From Pseudomonas viridiflava (GTDB taxonomy: Bacteria > Pseudomonadota > Gammaproteobacteria > Pseudomonadales > Pseudomonadaceae), in NCBI RefSeq assembly GCF_900582625.1, contig NZ_UTIQ01000001.1, positions 1,054,001 to 1,118,000 of the forward strand: DNA of 64,000 bases, read 5' to 3'. Below the pieces are notes generated by a model that saw only the letters and a list, made by a program, of their open reading frames with translations, was not told where the DNA came from and made no database searches. The translations under genes and the position numbers were made by a program. Shown here one piece after another: positions 45,069 to 55,002 of the stretch. Each line of letters starts with the position of its first letter. The stretch's first letter is position 1.

Positions 45069-45437
45069 GACCGCTCCAGACGACAAAGTAAGAAGGCGAG
45101 ATCGTTAGGGTGGCAAGCATCCTGCCGGGGCGTTTGGGCCGATACAACCCCTACTAGCGTCTTGGTAGCGTCTAGCCAGCGCCTTTGCGCTGAAATAGTG
45201 GCCTTTCTGACAGCCCGTCGATTTTTCCCGCCCTATCGACGAATGGCCGTCCATCCTCCGCCGATGGCGGTAACCTCGGACCGCTCTAGCCTGCGGCTTC
45301 GCGTCATAAAAGCTCCACAGAGAGCCCACCGCAGGCAACAACACACGGGTAACGCCAGCGTGCCAACCGCTGCCGTTACAGGCTGAGCGCCCCTGCCAGC
45401 GTGCAAGCCACTCCTTACTCAACATCTGGAGTGATCA
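45069..45437. other. 369-base divergent gap, nothing identified
   Basis: Lies between the AEC transporter and the TorF-like porin genes. Reading frames within it lack a start signal and resemble no protein I know. No palindrome or clear promoter was found. Confidence 0.5.
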
Positions 45438-46163
45438 ATGATGACGTCGTTAAAGGCCACGCTGCTGGCCGCCGCACTGTTTGCCTGCGCCGCCGCCCAC
45501 GGCCAGGTGATGGAACGCGAACTGGGCCCCTACGATTTACAACTTGGCACCACGCCCACCCGCAGCATGGCGCAGGGTTTGGTGCAGCCGGCGCAGAACG
45601 GCACCTTTCAAGGCGGCCTCGACCTGACCCACGAGAGCGGCTGGTACCTGGGCCAATGGTCGCCGAGCATGGGCATCGCCCGTGACAGCCAGCTAGAGGT
45701 CGATTCTTACAGCGGCTTCAAGCGCCCGTTCAACAACCGCTTCGGCTATGAAATGGGCCTTATCCGCTACAGCCATCCCGGCTTCAGCGCCAATGACAGC
45801 AACGAGTATTACGCCGGCCTGACCCTGCTCGACAGCCGCTTCGGCGCGGCTTTCAGCCAGGCGCCAGGGCGCGCCGACAGCACCTTGTTAATGGACTTGG
45901 CGCTGAATCCGCCGTTGGCGATGAACCTGTCGATGAAGTACGCCAACCACACGTTGGACGACGCGGTGACCTACGGCGATGGCGGGTTGGTGCGGGTGTT
46001 CAACGATTGGTCGCTGAACCTGTCGCGCCCGTGGGCGGGCATTGATTTGAACCTGTCGTACAGCGGTTCAACCTTGAGCGGGCCGCAGTGCGTGGCGTAT
46101 TCGGGGCACAACGGCTATTGCGAGGATTACTTCATGTTCAAGGCAGAGCGGTCGCTGTTCTGA
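45438..46163 (+). CDS. TorF family putative porin
   Basis: A 241-residue outer-membrane protein. A signal peptide (LKATLLAAALFACAAAHGQ) precedes a beta-rich chain. The segments GTFQGGLDLTHESGWYLGQWSP and FNNRFGYEMGLIRYSHPGF resemble the TorF/Gcw_chp family. It ends in phenylalanine, as outer-membrane barrels do. GGAG lies just before the first of two adjacent ATG codons. Solute unknown. Confidence 0.8.
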   Translation: MMTSLKATLLAAALFACAAAHGQVMERELGPYDLQLGTTPTRSMAQGLVQPAQNGTFQGGLDLTHESGWYLGQWSPSMGIARDSQLEVDSYSGFKRPFNNRFGYEMGLIRYSHPGFSANDSNEYYAGLTLLDSRFGAAFSQAPGRADSTLLMDLALNPPLAMNLSMKYANHTLDDAVTYGDGGLVRVFNDWSLNLSRPWAGIDLNLSYSGSTLSGPQCVAYSGHNGYCEDYFMFKAERSLF

Positions 46164-46171
46164 CGGCGCCT

Positions 46172-46471
46172 CTACTCGCTGAGAAAACGGCCTAGCTGGC
46201 TTTTCAGCTGACGGTTTTCCCGGCGCACCTGCTCGAGGTCGTCGAGCAGCTGCAAGGCCAGGGCAATGCCCGACCATTCCATCTCCAATTCGCGCTGTAG
46301 CCGTGCGGCGCGGCGGCAGGTGATCAGCGCGTGCTGATCGAATTGCCAGTTGTCCGGGCCGCGCCCGGCCGGATCGATGATGCCGTGCTCGACGATTTCC
46401 ATCAGCAGTGAGGTGGGAATAGCCACGGTCTGACAAATTTCTTGCATGCCTAATGGGTCGCTCATGCTCAT
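46172..46471 (-). CDS. cbpM: Chaperone modulator CbpM
   Basis: A 99-residue MerR-like helical protein that binds the J-domain of CbpA and inhibits it. The family's I..GII.P.G..P..W.F...AL pattern is visible ([22 protein letters not shown]), followed by a C-terminal coiled coil ([18 protein letters not shown]). I chose the ATG at 46471, which overlaps the cbpA stop by 4 bases; other ATG codons lie 9 bases upstream and 6 downstream. Confidence 0.88.
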   Translation of the reverse strand: MSMSDPLGMQEICQTVAIPTSLLMEIVEHGIIDPAGRGPDNWQFDQHALITCRRAARLQRELEMEWSGIALALQLLDDLEQVRRENRQLKSQLGRFLSE

Positions 46472-47391
46472 TTGCTCCATTCGCTGCGGGGATCGAAGTC
46501 GACTTTCTGCGCCAGTTTCTCCCAGAGCTTGCGCGCATCGTCGCTGGTGGTTTTTGGCATCACAACTTTGAGCTGCGCATACAAATCGCCGCGCTCTCCG
46601 GCTTTGGTGCCCAGGCCTCGGCCTTTAATGCGCAGGCGCTGGCCGCTCTGGCTGTTGGCCGGAATGGTCAGGGTGATGCGGCCGTTTAGCGTCGGCGCCT
46701 CGACCTTGGTGCCAAGCGCGGCCTCCCATGGCGCCAACGGTACGGTGAGCACCAAGTCGCTGCCCTGCACATCAAACAAGGGATGGGGCGCGAAGCGCAC
46801 GTTCAGGTACAGATCGCCCGGCTGCCCGCCGGCACTGCCGGGCCCACCCTGCCCTTTCAGGCGAATGCGCTCGCCGTCGGTGACGCCGAAGGGAATCTTC
46901 ACGTTGAGGCTTTTGCTCTGCGCCGCCTGGCCCATGGCGGCGGGGAGCTGGAAGGAGATTTTCTTCGCCTCGCCGGTCAGGGTTTCCTCAAGAAACACCG
47001 GCAGCTCCATTTCCACATCCTGGCCTTTGCGAGCACGGTTGCGCGCCTGCTCGGCGCCGCCGCCACGGCGAAATATCGACTCGAAAAAATCGGAATAATC
47101 GCCGCCGTAGGCATCGGTAAACGCCCCGGCGCCTGGCTGGCGACCGCGCGGGTGCTCAAACGGCCGGCCGTGCTGGCCGTACTTGCGCAGCTCGTCGAAC
47201 TCGGCGCGCTTGTCGGCATCCTTGAGCACGTCATAGGCCTCGGCCACTTCCTTGAAGTGAACTTCGGCGTCCTTTTCTTTGCTCACATCCGGGTGGTATT
47301 TGCGCGCGAGCTTGCGGTAGGCGGCTTTGATCGCCTTCTCGTCTGCGGTGGGCTCGAGGCCCAGAATTTTGTAGTAGTCCTTAAAGTCCAT
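46468..47391 (-). CDS. cbpA: DnaJ-like co-chaperone CbpA
   Basis: A 307-residue type II J-protein, partner of DnaK and nucleoid-associated in E. coli. J-domain with intact HPD ([11 protein letters not shown]), a G/F-rich linker, no zinc finger, and two beta-barrel C-terminal domains ([37 protein letters not shown]). I chose the ATG at 47391, 5 bases after GGAG; a GTG lies 6 bases upstream. cbpM follows with a 4-base overlap. Confidence 0.93.
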   Translation of the reverse strand: MDFKDYYKILGLEPTADEKAIKAAYRKLARKYHPDVSKEKDAEVHFKEVAEAYDVLKDADKRAEFDELRKYGQHGRPFEHPRGRQPGAGAFTDAYGGDYSDFFESIFRRGGGAEQARNRARKGQDVEMELPVFLEETLTGEAKKISFQLPAAMGQAAQSKSLNVKIPFGVTDGERIRLKGQGGPGSAGGQPGDLYLNVRFAPHPLFDVQGSDLVLTVPLAPWEAALGTKVEAPTLNGRITLTIPANSQSGQRLRIKGRGLGTKAGERGDLYAQLKVVMPKTTSDDARKLWEKLAQKVDFDPRSEWSK

Positions 47392-47403
47392 CGTCACTCC
47401 GGT

Positions 47404-47587
47404 AAAAAACTACTGCGCTCGGTTAAGCGTAACGCTCAAGCGCACTCAAGATGGGGAAAGACTAAAAAACGTAGCGAGCGAAGGGAAAGCAAGGCGAAGG
47501 ACAGTGAAAAAAGCGCAGTTGGCATTGAGCCAATGAGCATTTTTTCATTGTCCTTCAACGCCGCTTAACCGAGCGCAGTAGTTTTTT
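47404..47587. repeat. MITE-like element with perfect 26-bp terminal inverted repeats
   Basis: The ends (47404-47429 and 47562-47587) are exact reverse complements over 26 bases, starting AAAAAACTACTGCGCTCGG. Inside, GAAGGACAGTGAAAAAA pairs with TTTTTTCATTGTCCTTC, and TTGGCATTGAGCCAA makes a small hairpin. No coding sequence inside. It fills nearly the whole gap between the zinc finger gene stop and the cbpA start. No target duplication was recognised. Confidence 0.8.
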
Positions 47588-47854
47588 CTAGCGAAGCTGG
47601 CTGTCTTTGCTGCCGCGACGGTTATACCCGGCGCTGGCCGAGTTCGCTTTGTCGTGTTCGGCCTGGCAGGCGACGCACAGGCGCACGCCGGGGATGGCTT
47701 GGCGCCGCGCCTCGGGGATGGCGGCGTCGCATTCTTCGCAGTGTTTGAGGCTTTCGCCCTTGGGCAGATTGCTGCGTGCACGCGCGATGGCGTCTTCGAT
47801 GCTGCTGTCGATCTGCTCTTGTACGGCTCCATCACTTGCCCAACCGCCGGCCAT
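47588..47854 (-). CDS. TraR/DksA-type zinc finger protein (YbiI-like)
   Basis: An 88-residue protein with a C4 zinc finger: HCEECDAAIPEARRQAIPGVRLCVACQ. It starts MAGGWASDGAVQEQIDSSIEDAIARARSNLP, which matches small DksA relatives such as YbiI. These lack the long coiled coil needed to enter the RNA polymerase channel, so the function is unclear. Its stop codon directly abuts the repeat element. Confidence 0.85.
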   Translation of the reverse strand: MAGGWASDGAVQEQIDSSIEDAIARARSNLPKGESLKHCEECDAAIPEARRQAIPGVRLCVACQAEHDKANSASAGYNRRGSKDSQLR

Positions 47855-47949
47855 GATCTGTCTCCCGCTCGTTTGCGTTAGAGAAAGATATGGGCGCGCG
47901 GGTGTTTTTTTACAAGCTCAAGCGGCATGGAGCTGCATGAACGGTCGGA

Positions 47950-48813
47950 TTATTCCTTCACTTCCATAAACTCTTTCGCCCAGAGCAAATAGTCTTCGGG
48001 GTGCGTGTATTTGTGCGAAAGCTCCGATGCGCTGAGATCACTGGCGACCACTTGGCGCTGTTCGCGCAGGCAGTCGTAGGTGGCTTTGATGGCGGCGAAA
48101 TACGCGGCATGACCGTCCACCACAATGCGCACGCCCAGGCTGGCAAGACGGGCGTCGTCACGTAGCGACGGGTTGCCATAGGTCACCAGCATGATCGGCA
48201 CGGTGAGGTGCGCGGCGATGCGTTCCAGGTGTTCGAAGTCGGTGATGCCGACCATGCAGATGCCGTCGGCACCGGCGGCTTGATAGGCCAGGGTGCGGCT
48301 GATGACTTCATCCACCGACAGCACGCCGGCATTGGTGCGGGCGATGATCGCCAACGCCGCATCGACACGGGCTTCCAGCGCTGCGCGAATTTTGCCGACG
48401 CCCTCTTCCACCGGAATCAGGTCGGTGGACTTGCGCCCGAACTGCGCAGGCAGCAGCGTGTCTTCCAGCGTCAGCGCGGCGACGCCGGCGCGCTCGAGTT
48501 CCTTCACGGTGCGCATTACGTTCAGCGCGTTGCCGTAGCCGTGGTCGGCATCGGCGATCACCGGCAGGTTGGCGACGCGACCGATGCGGGTGGCCTGTTC
48601 AACAAATTCGCTGAGCGTAATCAGGGCGAAGTCGGGCGCTGCCAGTACCTGCAAGGAGGCAACCGAGCCGCCGAGAATGCCGACTTCGAAACCAAGGTCG
48701 CCGGCAATGCGCGCAGACATGGGGTCGAACACCGACGCGGTGTGGTAGCAGAATTCGGATGACAGCAACGCACGGAAGGTGCCGCGCAGCGCATGGTGGG
48801 AGGCTCTGGGCAT
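47950..48813 (-). CDS. Oxaloacetate decarboxylase (PEP mutase / isocitrate lyase superfamily)
   Basis: A 287-residue enzyme of the PEP mutase superfamily. Conserved parts are [30 protein letters not shown], the metal-binding [14 protein letters not shown], and [14 protein letters not shown]. It closely resembles the characterised P. aeruginosa decarboxylase PA4872, which converts oxaloacetate to pyruvate and CO2. The gene stands alone; the 48814-49008 gap shows no features. Confidence 0.87.
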   Translation of the reverse strand: MPRASHHALRGTFRALLSSEFCYHTASVFDPMSARIAGDLGFEVGILGGSVASLQVLAAPDFALITLSEFVEQATRIGRVANLPVIADADHGYGNALNVMRTVKELERAGVAALTLEDTLLPAQFGRKSTDLIPVEEGVGKIRAALEARVDAALAIIARTNAGVLSVDEVISRTLAYQAAGADGICMVGITDFEHLERIAAHLTVPIMLVTYGNPSLRDDARLASLGVRIVVDGHAAYFAAIKATYDCLREQRQVVASDLSASELSHKYTHPEDYLLWAKEFMEVKE

Positions 48814-49008
48814 AGGGGTTCCAACAGCTGTTTTTATTGGTGGTATGAGTCGTTACCTAACCTTAGCAAGACACATACCCGCTGCCAGCTTAACCCACGG
48901 CCCCTTTCTAGAGCCTTTCGACGGCGTGTTACTGGCTGAGGGTGGCGAATTTACGCCGCCGCCAGCCGTGTAGGGGCGGCAAACCGCCACTACCTGATAA
49001 ATGGTCCT

Positions 49009-49356
49009 TCAATGGCTGATCATCCACGGCCGCCCGGCCGGTTTGCCTTTCATGGCGTGAGGATTGGCCTTGGTCGGCGCCAAGGGTTTATTGGCGCTGC
49101 AGCAGCCGCAACCGGCCGGGTGTTTGCGCGCTTGCTTGTACTCATCGAGCGTTTGCGGCGCATGGGCGCTGCGCTCGTTGGCCGCGTGGGCGCGGCGCTG
49201 GCTGCCGGCCATGGTCGACAGGCACGGCGCCGAGAGAATCACCCGTTTGCTGGTGCTGCCGCAGGCTGGGCACAGGCACGGTTCGTCGCGGTCCGCCATA
49301 GGGCGCAGCATCGTAAAGTCGCCGCAGTCGGCGCAGTCGTATTCGTAGATGGGCAT
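49009..49356 (-). CDS. fmdB: FmdB family zinc ribbon protein
   Basis: A 115-residue protein. The N-terminal zinc ribbon (MPIYEYDCADCGDF.., CLCPACGS) is typical of FmdB, a putative regulator first seen next to formamidase. The C-terminus has a second cysteine group (HPAGCGCCSAN). It is downstream of fmdA, separated by a REP pair. Confidence 0.85.
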   Translation of the reverse strand: MPIYEYDCADCGDFTMLRPMADRDEPCLCPACGSTSKRVILSAPCLSTMAGSQRRAHAANERSAHAPQTLDEYKQARKHPAGCGCCSANKPLAPTKANPHAMKGKPAGRPWMISH

Positions 49357-49378
49357 TGGGTTATCCCTTGAGGGCCAA

Positions 49379-49438
49379 TCGCGGCTAAAGCCGCTCCTAC
49401 AAACCGCACCCTTTGTAGGAGCGGCTTTAGCCGCGATT
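49379..49438. repeat. REP palindrome pair
   Basis: Inverted arms of the GCGGCTTTAGCCGC type (49379-49400 and 49414-49438) between fmdA and fmdB. Confidence 0.9.
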
Positions 49439-49532
49439 GGCCAGACCTGAAAACAACGTTCTCTACATCAGGGTTTCATCACCTGGACCATGCCAACGCC
49501 GCCCGGCCCCGGCACAGCCCAGGCGACGAAAC

Positions 49533-50762
49533 TCATTTGTCCGGCGCTTTGGGTAGGTCGATGCTGCCATCGAGGTACTTGGTCGGGCCGGAGGCATTCG
49601 GGTTGATGTCGAATTCGAAAATCTCAGTCGGCAGCCACAAGGTGGCGCAGGCGTTGGGGATATCCACTACGCCGCTGATATGGCCCTGCACCGGCGCGGA
49701 GCCGAGCAGCGAGTAACCCTGGGCCGGTGAGTAGCCGAACTTGGTCAGGTAGTTGATGGCGTTCAGGCAGGCCTGTTTGTAGGCCAGGTTGACGTCGAGG
49801 TAATGCTGCTTGCCGGCGTCGTCTACCGAGATGCCTTCGAAGATCAGGTAATTGTTGTACGTCGGCACGATGGGGCTGGGTTTGAAGATTGGGTTCTTGA
49901 TGCCGTACTTGGCCATGCCGCCTTTGATCAGCTCGACTTTCATGTGCACCCAGCCGGCCATTTCGATGGCGCCGCAAAAGGTGATTTCGCCGTCGCCCTG
50001 GCTGAAGTGCAAATCGCCCACCGACAGCCCGGCGCCGTCCACATACACAGGGAAGAAAATCTTCGAGCCGCGCGACAGGTCTTTGATATCGCAGTTACCG
50101 CCGTGCTCGCGCGGCGGCACGGTGCGGGCGCCGGTCAGGGCGGCCAGGTCGCGGGCTTCACCTTTCATCTTGCCCATGTGCGCGGTCGGCGCCATCGGCG
50201 CGTTGGCCAGCGGCGGCACGCGGGTGGGGTTGGTGTCGATCAGTTCCTGTTCACGCTTGTTCCACTCGGCGAGCATTTTGTGATCCGGCAGGCAGCCAAT
50301 CAGGCCGGGGTGAATCAGGCCGGCAAAGTTAACGCCCGGAATGTGCCGCGAGCTGGTGAACATGCCTTTGAAATCCCAGATCGACTTCTGCGCTTCGGGG
50401 AAGTAATCGGTGAGAAAACCGCCGCCATTCTGCTTGGAGAAAAAGCCGTTGAAACCCCACAGCGAGTCCGGCTTGGCGCCGATGTCGAGCAAGTCCACCA
50501 CCAGCAAATCGCCAGGTTCGGCACCGTGCACGCCCACCGGGCCGGAGAGGTAGTGCACGGTGGTCAGGTCCACATCGCGCACGTCGCTGGCGTCGTCGTT
50601 GTTCTTGATCGCACCGGCGGTCCAGTCATAGGTTTCCAGAATGAAATCGTCGCCCGGCTTGACCCAGCAGGCCATTGGAATGTCCGGGTGCCAGCGGTTG
50701 TGAATCTGCTCGTTTTCGGTGGCGGCCTGGTTGAGGTCAACCTTGATCAGCGTATCGGTCAT
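49533..50762 (-). CDS. fmdA: Formamidase
   Basis: A 409-residue enzyme of the acetamidase/formamidase family that splits formamide to formate and ammonia. The N-terminus (NRWHPDIPMACWVKPGDDFILETYDWTAGAIKNND) and GLIHPGLIGCLPDHKMLAEWNKRE are characteristic, as is QGDGEITFCGAIEM. Length matches formamidase of Methylophilus. It follows the second Urt-type transporter and precedes fmdB, the arrangement of amide use operons. Confidence 0.92.
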   Translation of the reverse strand: MTDTLIKVDLNQAATENEQIHNRWHPDIPMACWVKPGDDFILETYDWTAGAIKNNDDASDVRDVDLTTVHYLSGPVGVHGAEPGDLLVVDLLDIGAKPDSLWGFNGFFSKQNGGGFLTDYFPEAQKSIWDFKGMFTSSRHIPGVNFAGLIHPGLIGCLPDHKMLAEWNKREQELIDTNPTRVPPLANAPMAPTAHMGKMKGEARDLAALTGARTVPPREHGGNCDIKDLSRGSKIFFPVYVDGAGLSVGDLHFSQGDGEITFCGAIEMAGWVHMKVELIKGGMAKYGIKNPIFKPSPIVPTYNNYLIFEGISVDDAGKQHYLDVNLAYKQACLNAINYLTKFGYSPAQGYSLLGSAPVQGHISGVVDIPNACATLWLPTEIFEFDINPNASGPTKYLDGSIDLPKAPDK

Positions 50763-50921
50763 GACAAAGCTCCTGGACCTTGTGAGGGTGGTGCGCAGTG
50801 AAGCGCCGGGGTACGGAGCTAGTCTTGTTCGGCTGGGGAAATGGATAAATACGTTGGATGACGTATGCGTGCAGGGCTTGAATGGCGGGGGCTACAGCGG
50901 ATTTTCGGGCGGGCGAAAAGC

Positions 50922-50985
50922 ATCGCGGCTAAAGCCGCTCCCACAGGTGTACTCGCACCCGTGGGAGCGGCTTCAGCCGCGATTG
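50922..50985. repeat. REP palindrome pair
   Basis: Inverted arms of the GCGGCTTTAGCCGC type between urtE of the second transporter and fmdA. Confidence 0.9.
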
Positions 50986-50998
50986 GTGGAACAGGCAA

Positions 50999-51688
50999 TC
51001 ACACCGACAAATACCGGCTGATGGTTTTCTCATCCACGTTATCGCGCGTTTCCTCGACCACGAATTTGCCTTTTTCGATGACCAAAAAACGGTCGGCGAT
51101 TTCCATGGTGAAACTCAGCACCTGCTCGGACACCACAATGGTCAGGTCGCGCAGGTTGCGGATTTCTTTGAGCTTGTGGGCGATGTCTTTGATGATCGAG
51201 GGCTGAATGCCTTCGGTGGGTTCGTCGAGCAGCAACACCTTGGGGTTGGTGGCCAGGGCGCGGGCAATCGCCAGTTGTTGTTGCTGGCCGCCGGAGAGGT
51301 TGCCGCCTTTGCGCGAACGCATTTCGTGCAGCACGGGGAACAACGCGTAGAGGTCGTCCGGCACCTTGCCTTTGGCTGATGCGGGCAGGCCGGTCTGGAT
51401 GTTTTCCAGCACGGTCATGTGGGAAAAAATCATTCTGCCCTGCGGTACGTAGGCGATGCCGTGCTCGACGCGCTGGTGGGTTTCCAGCTTCGACACGTCG
51501 TGCCCGTCTACCGAGATTTGCCCGCCCCACTGCGGCAGCACGCCCATCAGGCTTTTGAACAGCGTGGTTTTGCCCATGCCGTTACGGCCCATGACCGCGA
51601 CGATTTCTTTTTTCGCGACATCAAGGTTCAGCTCGTGAAGGATTTGGCTCTGGCCGTAGCCGGACACCAGGTTGGAAATGGTGAACAT
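50999..51688 (-). CDS. Amide/urea-type ABC transporter, ATP-binding protein (UrtE-like)
   Basis: A 229-residue LivF-type ATPase. Walker A GRNGMGKT, AYVPQGRMIFSHMTVLENI, signature GGNLSGGQQQQ and Walker B LLLDEPTEGIQPS are all present. I chose the ATG at 51688, at the family's MFTISNLVSGYGQSQ start; the frame also runs through the upstream palindrome. Last transporter gene of the leftward operon, 236 bases before fmdA. Confidence 0.92.
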   Translation of the reverse strand: MFTISNLVSGYGQSQILHELNLDVAKKEIVAVMGRNGMGKTTLFKSLMGVLPQWGGQISVDGHDVSKLETHQRVEHGIAYVPQGRMIFSHMTVLENIQTGLPASAKGKVPDDLYALFPVLHEMRSRKGGNLSGGQQQQLAIARALATNPKVLLLDEPTEGIQPSIIKDIAHKLKEIRNLRDLTIVVSEQVLSFTMEIADRFLVIEKGKFVVEETRDNVDEKTISRYLSV

Positions 51689-51725
51689 AGGGTGTGCCTC
51701 TTGTTCGCAATAGATGAAATACCCG

Positions 51726-51840
51726 GCCCTCACCCCCAGCCCCTCTCCCGCAAGCGGGCGAGGGGAGCTCAAACGCGGTCTCCGTCCAATCCCCTCGCCC
51801 GCTTGCGGGAGAGGGTGCCCGAAGGGCGGGTGAGGGGCTG
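51726..51840. repeat. Pair of CCCTCTCCCGC-type palindromes inside the operon
   Basis: Two hairpins of this family separate the urtD-like from the urtE-like gene. Confidence 0.85.
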
Positions 51841-51847
51841 TTCGACC

Positions 51848-52605
<758 letters not shown>

Positions 52606-52609
<4 letters not shown>

Positions 52610-53790
52610 GGCGTGGTCTCCAGTTCGCGCGGTGCGGTTTTCGGTTCAGGCTTGACGGCAAACACACGGGCTTTGGTTTCCGGCACGCCAAACAGTTTTT
52701 TACCCAGGGCAAAACGCGACAGCCATTTGCGCCCGTGGCTTTCCCACAACCCGGCGATGCCGTTGGGGAAGTACATGACCACCACGATAAACAGCCCGCC
52801 CATGAGGTACAGCCAAAGCTCGGGAAAGCTCTCGGAAAAGTAGGTTTTGCCAAAGCTCACCAGCAAGGTGCCGTACACCGCGCCAAGCAGTGACATGCGT
52901 CCGCCTACAGCGGCAAAAATGACCATTTCAATCGACGGCACGATGCCGACAAAGCTCGGGGACATGAACCCGACCTGCAAGGCAAACATCGCCCCGCCAA
53001 TGGCCGAAAACGCCGCCGCTACGCAGAAGACGAAGACCTTGAAACTGGCCACGTCGTAGCCAGAAAAACGCACGCGCTCTTCCTTGTCGCGCATGGCCAT
53101 GAGCAGGCGGCCGAGCTTGGAGGTGAGGATGAAACGCCCGAGCAACACGCAGCCCAACAACAGGAACGCGTTGACGAAATACAGGATGGTTTTCGAGCTG
53201 TCCGGGCGGATGTCCCAACCGAGCAATGTCTTCAGATCAGTGATGCCGTTGACGCCACCGGTGAGGCCCTGCTGGCCGATGATCAGGATGGTTAGAATCG
53301 CCGCAATCGCCTGGGTAACGATGGAGAAATACACATCGCCCACGCGTCGTTTGAACATTGCCACGCCAATGATCAGCGCCAGCAACGTCGGCACCGCCAC
53401 CACCGCCAACAGCGCAAAGCTGAAGCTGTGAAACGGCTGCCACATCATCGGCAGTTCGGTGATCTGGTTCCAATCCATAAAGTCCGGAATGCCGGGTGTG
53501 GATTGAATTTTGGTGCTCTCGGGGTCAGATGCTTCGAGCTTCAAAAACATCGCCATGCAGTAGCCGCCAACGCCGAAGAAAATGCCCTGGCCCAGGCTCA
53601 AAATGCCGCCGTACCCCCAGCACAACACCAGGCCAACGGCGACGAAGGCGTAGGTCAGGTATTTGCCGACCATGTTCAGGCGGAAGGTGTCGAGCAGCAG
53701 CGGGAACACCACCAATATCAGCGTGGCCAGCACCAACAGGCCAATGGCCCCCTGCTTGCCACCAAGCAGGCTTTCATATGCGTTTTTCAT
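52606..53790 (-). CDS. Amide/urea-type ABC transporter, permease (UrtC-like)
   Basis: A 394-residue LivM-type permease. VGLVLCWGYGGILSLGQGIFFGVGGYCMAMFL is the family signature. A conserved QGLTGGVNGITDL segment, characteristic of this branch, lies near residue 170. The C-terminal 45 residues are polar and extra compared with the other UrtC. Confidence 0.92.
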
Positions 53791-53819
53791 GGGCGGTTTC
53801 CTATCGTGTATTCGTGCAC

Positions 53820-53886
53820 TTCGCCAGCAAGCTGGCTCCTACGAAGAGCAGACCGCACTCGCCTGTAGGAGCCAGCTTGCTGGCGA
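53820..53886. repeat. REP palindrome pair inside the operon
   Basis: Inverted 23-base arms (TTCGCCAGCAAGCTGGCTCC and complement) between the urtB-like and urtC-like genes. Centre bases differ from the GAGCGAGCTTGC type seen elsewhere. Confidence 0.9.
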
Positions 53887-53899
53887 ACCTCCAGCCAAC

Positions 53900-54817
53900 T
53901 CACTTCCTGACCTTGATTGAAAACAGCCCTTGTGGGCGCAGCATCAAAATCAAAATCACCGCCGACAACGTCAGCACCTTGGCCATCGAACCCGAGAGGA
54001 AAAACTCCATGATCGATTGCGCCTGGGCGATGGTGAAGGCTGAGGCGATGGTGCCCACCAGGCTGGCAGCGCCGCCGAAAACCACGGTGAGAAAGGTGTC
54101 GACGATGTACAGCGAACCCGCTGTCGGCCCGGTGGAACCGATGGTGGTGAACGCAGCGCCAGCCACGCCCGCCACGCCGCAGCCGAGGGCAAAGGTCATG
54201 CGGTCGACCCGCTTGGTGTTGATGCCCACGGCACGGCTCATGACGCGGTTTTGCATGGTGGCGCGCACCTGCAAGCCCCAGCGCGAGCGGTACAGCATGA
54301 GGAAAATGGTGGCGGTCAGCGCGGCGGTGAGGGCCATCACGAACAGGCCGTTCTTGGGAATATCCACCGCTGCCGTGGGGCTCCAGGAGCCCATGATCCA
54401 CTCGGGCATTTCCGCGCCCACTTCACGGGCGCCGAAGATCGAGCGGAAGGCTTGCTGCATTACCAGCGAAAGGCCCCAGGTGGCCAGCAGCGTGTCCAGC
54501 GGCCGGTGGTACAGCTTGCTGATCATCGCCCACTCCACCAGCCACCCGAGGGCGCCGGCGATAAAGAACGAGGCGATGATCGCGAAGAAAAAGTAGTACG
54601 GCTGCAAGGCCGGTACGTAGTGCAGCGTGAGCGTGGAGATCACGTACGTGGTGTAAGCGCCAACGGTGAGGAACTCGCCATGGGCCATGTTGATCACGCC
54701 CATTTGCCCGAAAATAATCGCCAGGCCGAGTGCCATCAGCAGCAGCACACAGAACACCGACAAGCCGTTGAACCCCTGCATGACGGCGATTGCGCCGAAG
54801 TCGGTAAGCCATTCCAT
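53900..54817 (-). CDS. Amide/urea-type ABC transporter, permease (UrtB-like)
   Basis: A 305-residue LivH-type permease with GLSVFCVLLLMALGLAIIFGQMGVINMAHGEFLTVGAY near the N-terminus and the LMLRPQGLFSIKVRK ending. It lacks the 200-residue periplasmic extension of the other UrtB, which fits a transporter for amides rather than urea. Confidence 0.92.
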   Translation of the reverse strand: MEWLTDFGAIAVMQGFNGLSVFCVLLLMALGLAIIFGQMGVINMAHGEFLTVGAYTTYVISTLTLHYVPALQPYYFFFAIIASFFIAGALGWLVEWAMISKLYHRPLDTLLATWGLSLVMQQAFRSIFGAREVGAEMPEWIMGSWSPTAAVDIPKNGLFVMALTAALTATIFLMLYRSRWGLQVRATMQNRVMSRAVGINTKRVDRMTFALGCGVAGVAGAAFTTIGSTGPTAGSLYIVDTFLTVVFGGAASLVGTIASAFTIAQAQSIMEFFLSGSMAKVLTLSAVILILMLRPQGLFSIKVRK

Positions 54818-54870
54818 GAGTGGACTCCTGATGGGTGGTGGGATGGATGCGCAAAGCGACCGAGTAAAAC

Positions 54871-54990
54871 CCGCCCCTCACCCCAGCCCTCTCCCCGGAG
54901 GGGCGAGGGGGCGGACAGGTGTTACGCCGTCATCAACGCAACGCAGGTCGGTCCCCTCTCCCCCCGTGGGAGAGGGCTAGGGTGACGGGG
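54871..54990. repeat. Diverged CCCTCTCCCC-type palindromes
   Basis: Two partly matching G-run/C-run inverted elements between the urtA-like and urtB-like genes. Confidence 0.65.
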
Positions 54991-55002
54991 GACTCTCAGC
55001 CC

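Noticed and set aside
45105..45425. Leftward frame of 106 codons between the AEC transporter and porin genes
   Set aside because: No start signal, composition unlike its neighbours and no recognisable motif.
48779..48973. Rightward frame of 64 codons upstream of the oxaloacetate decarboxylase gene
   Set aside because: Begins inside that gene on the other strand and has no ribosome site or family features.
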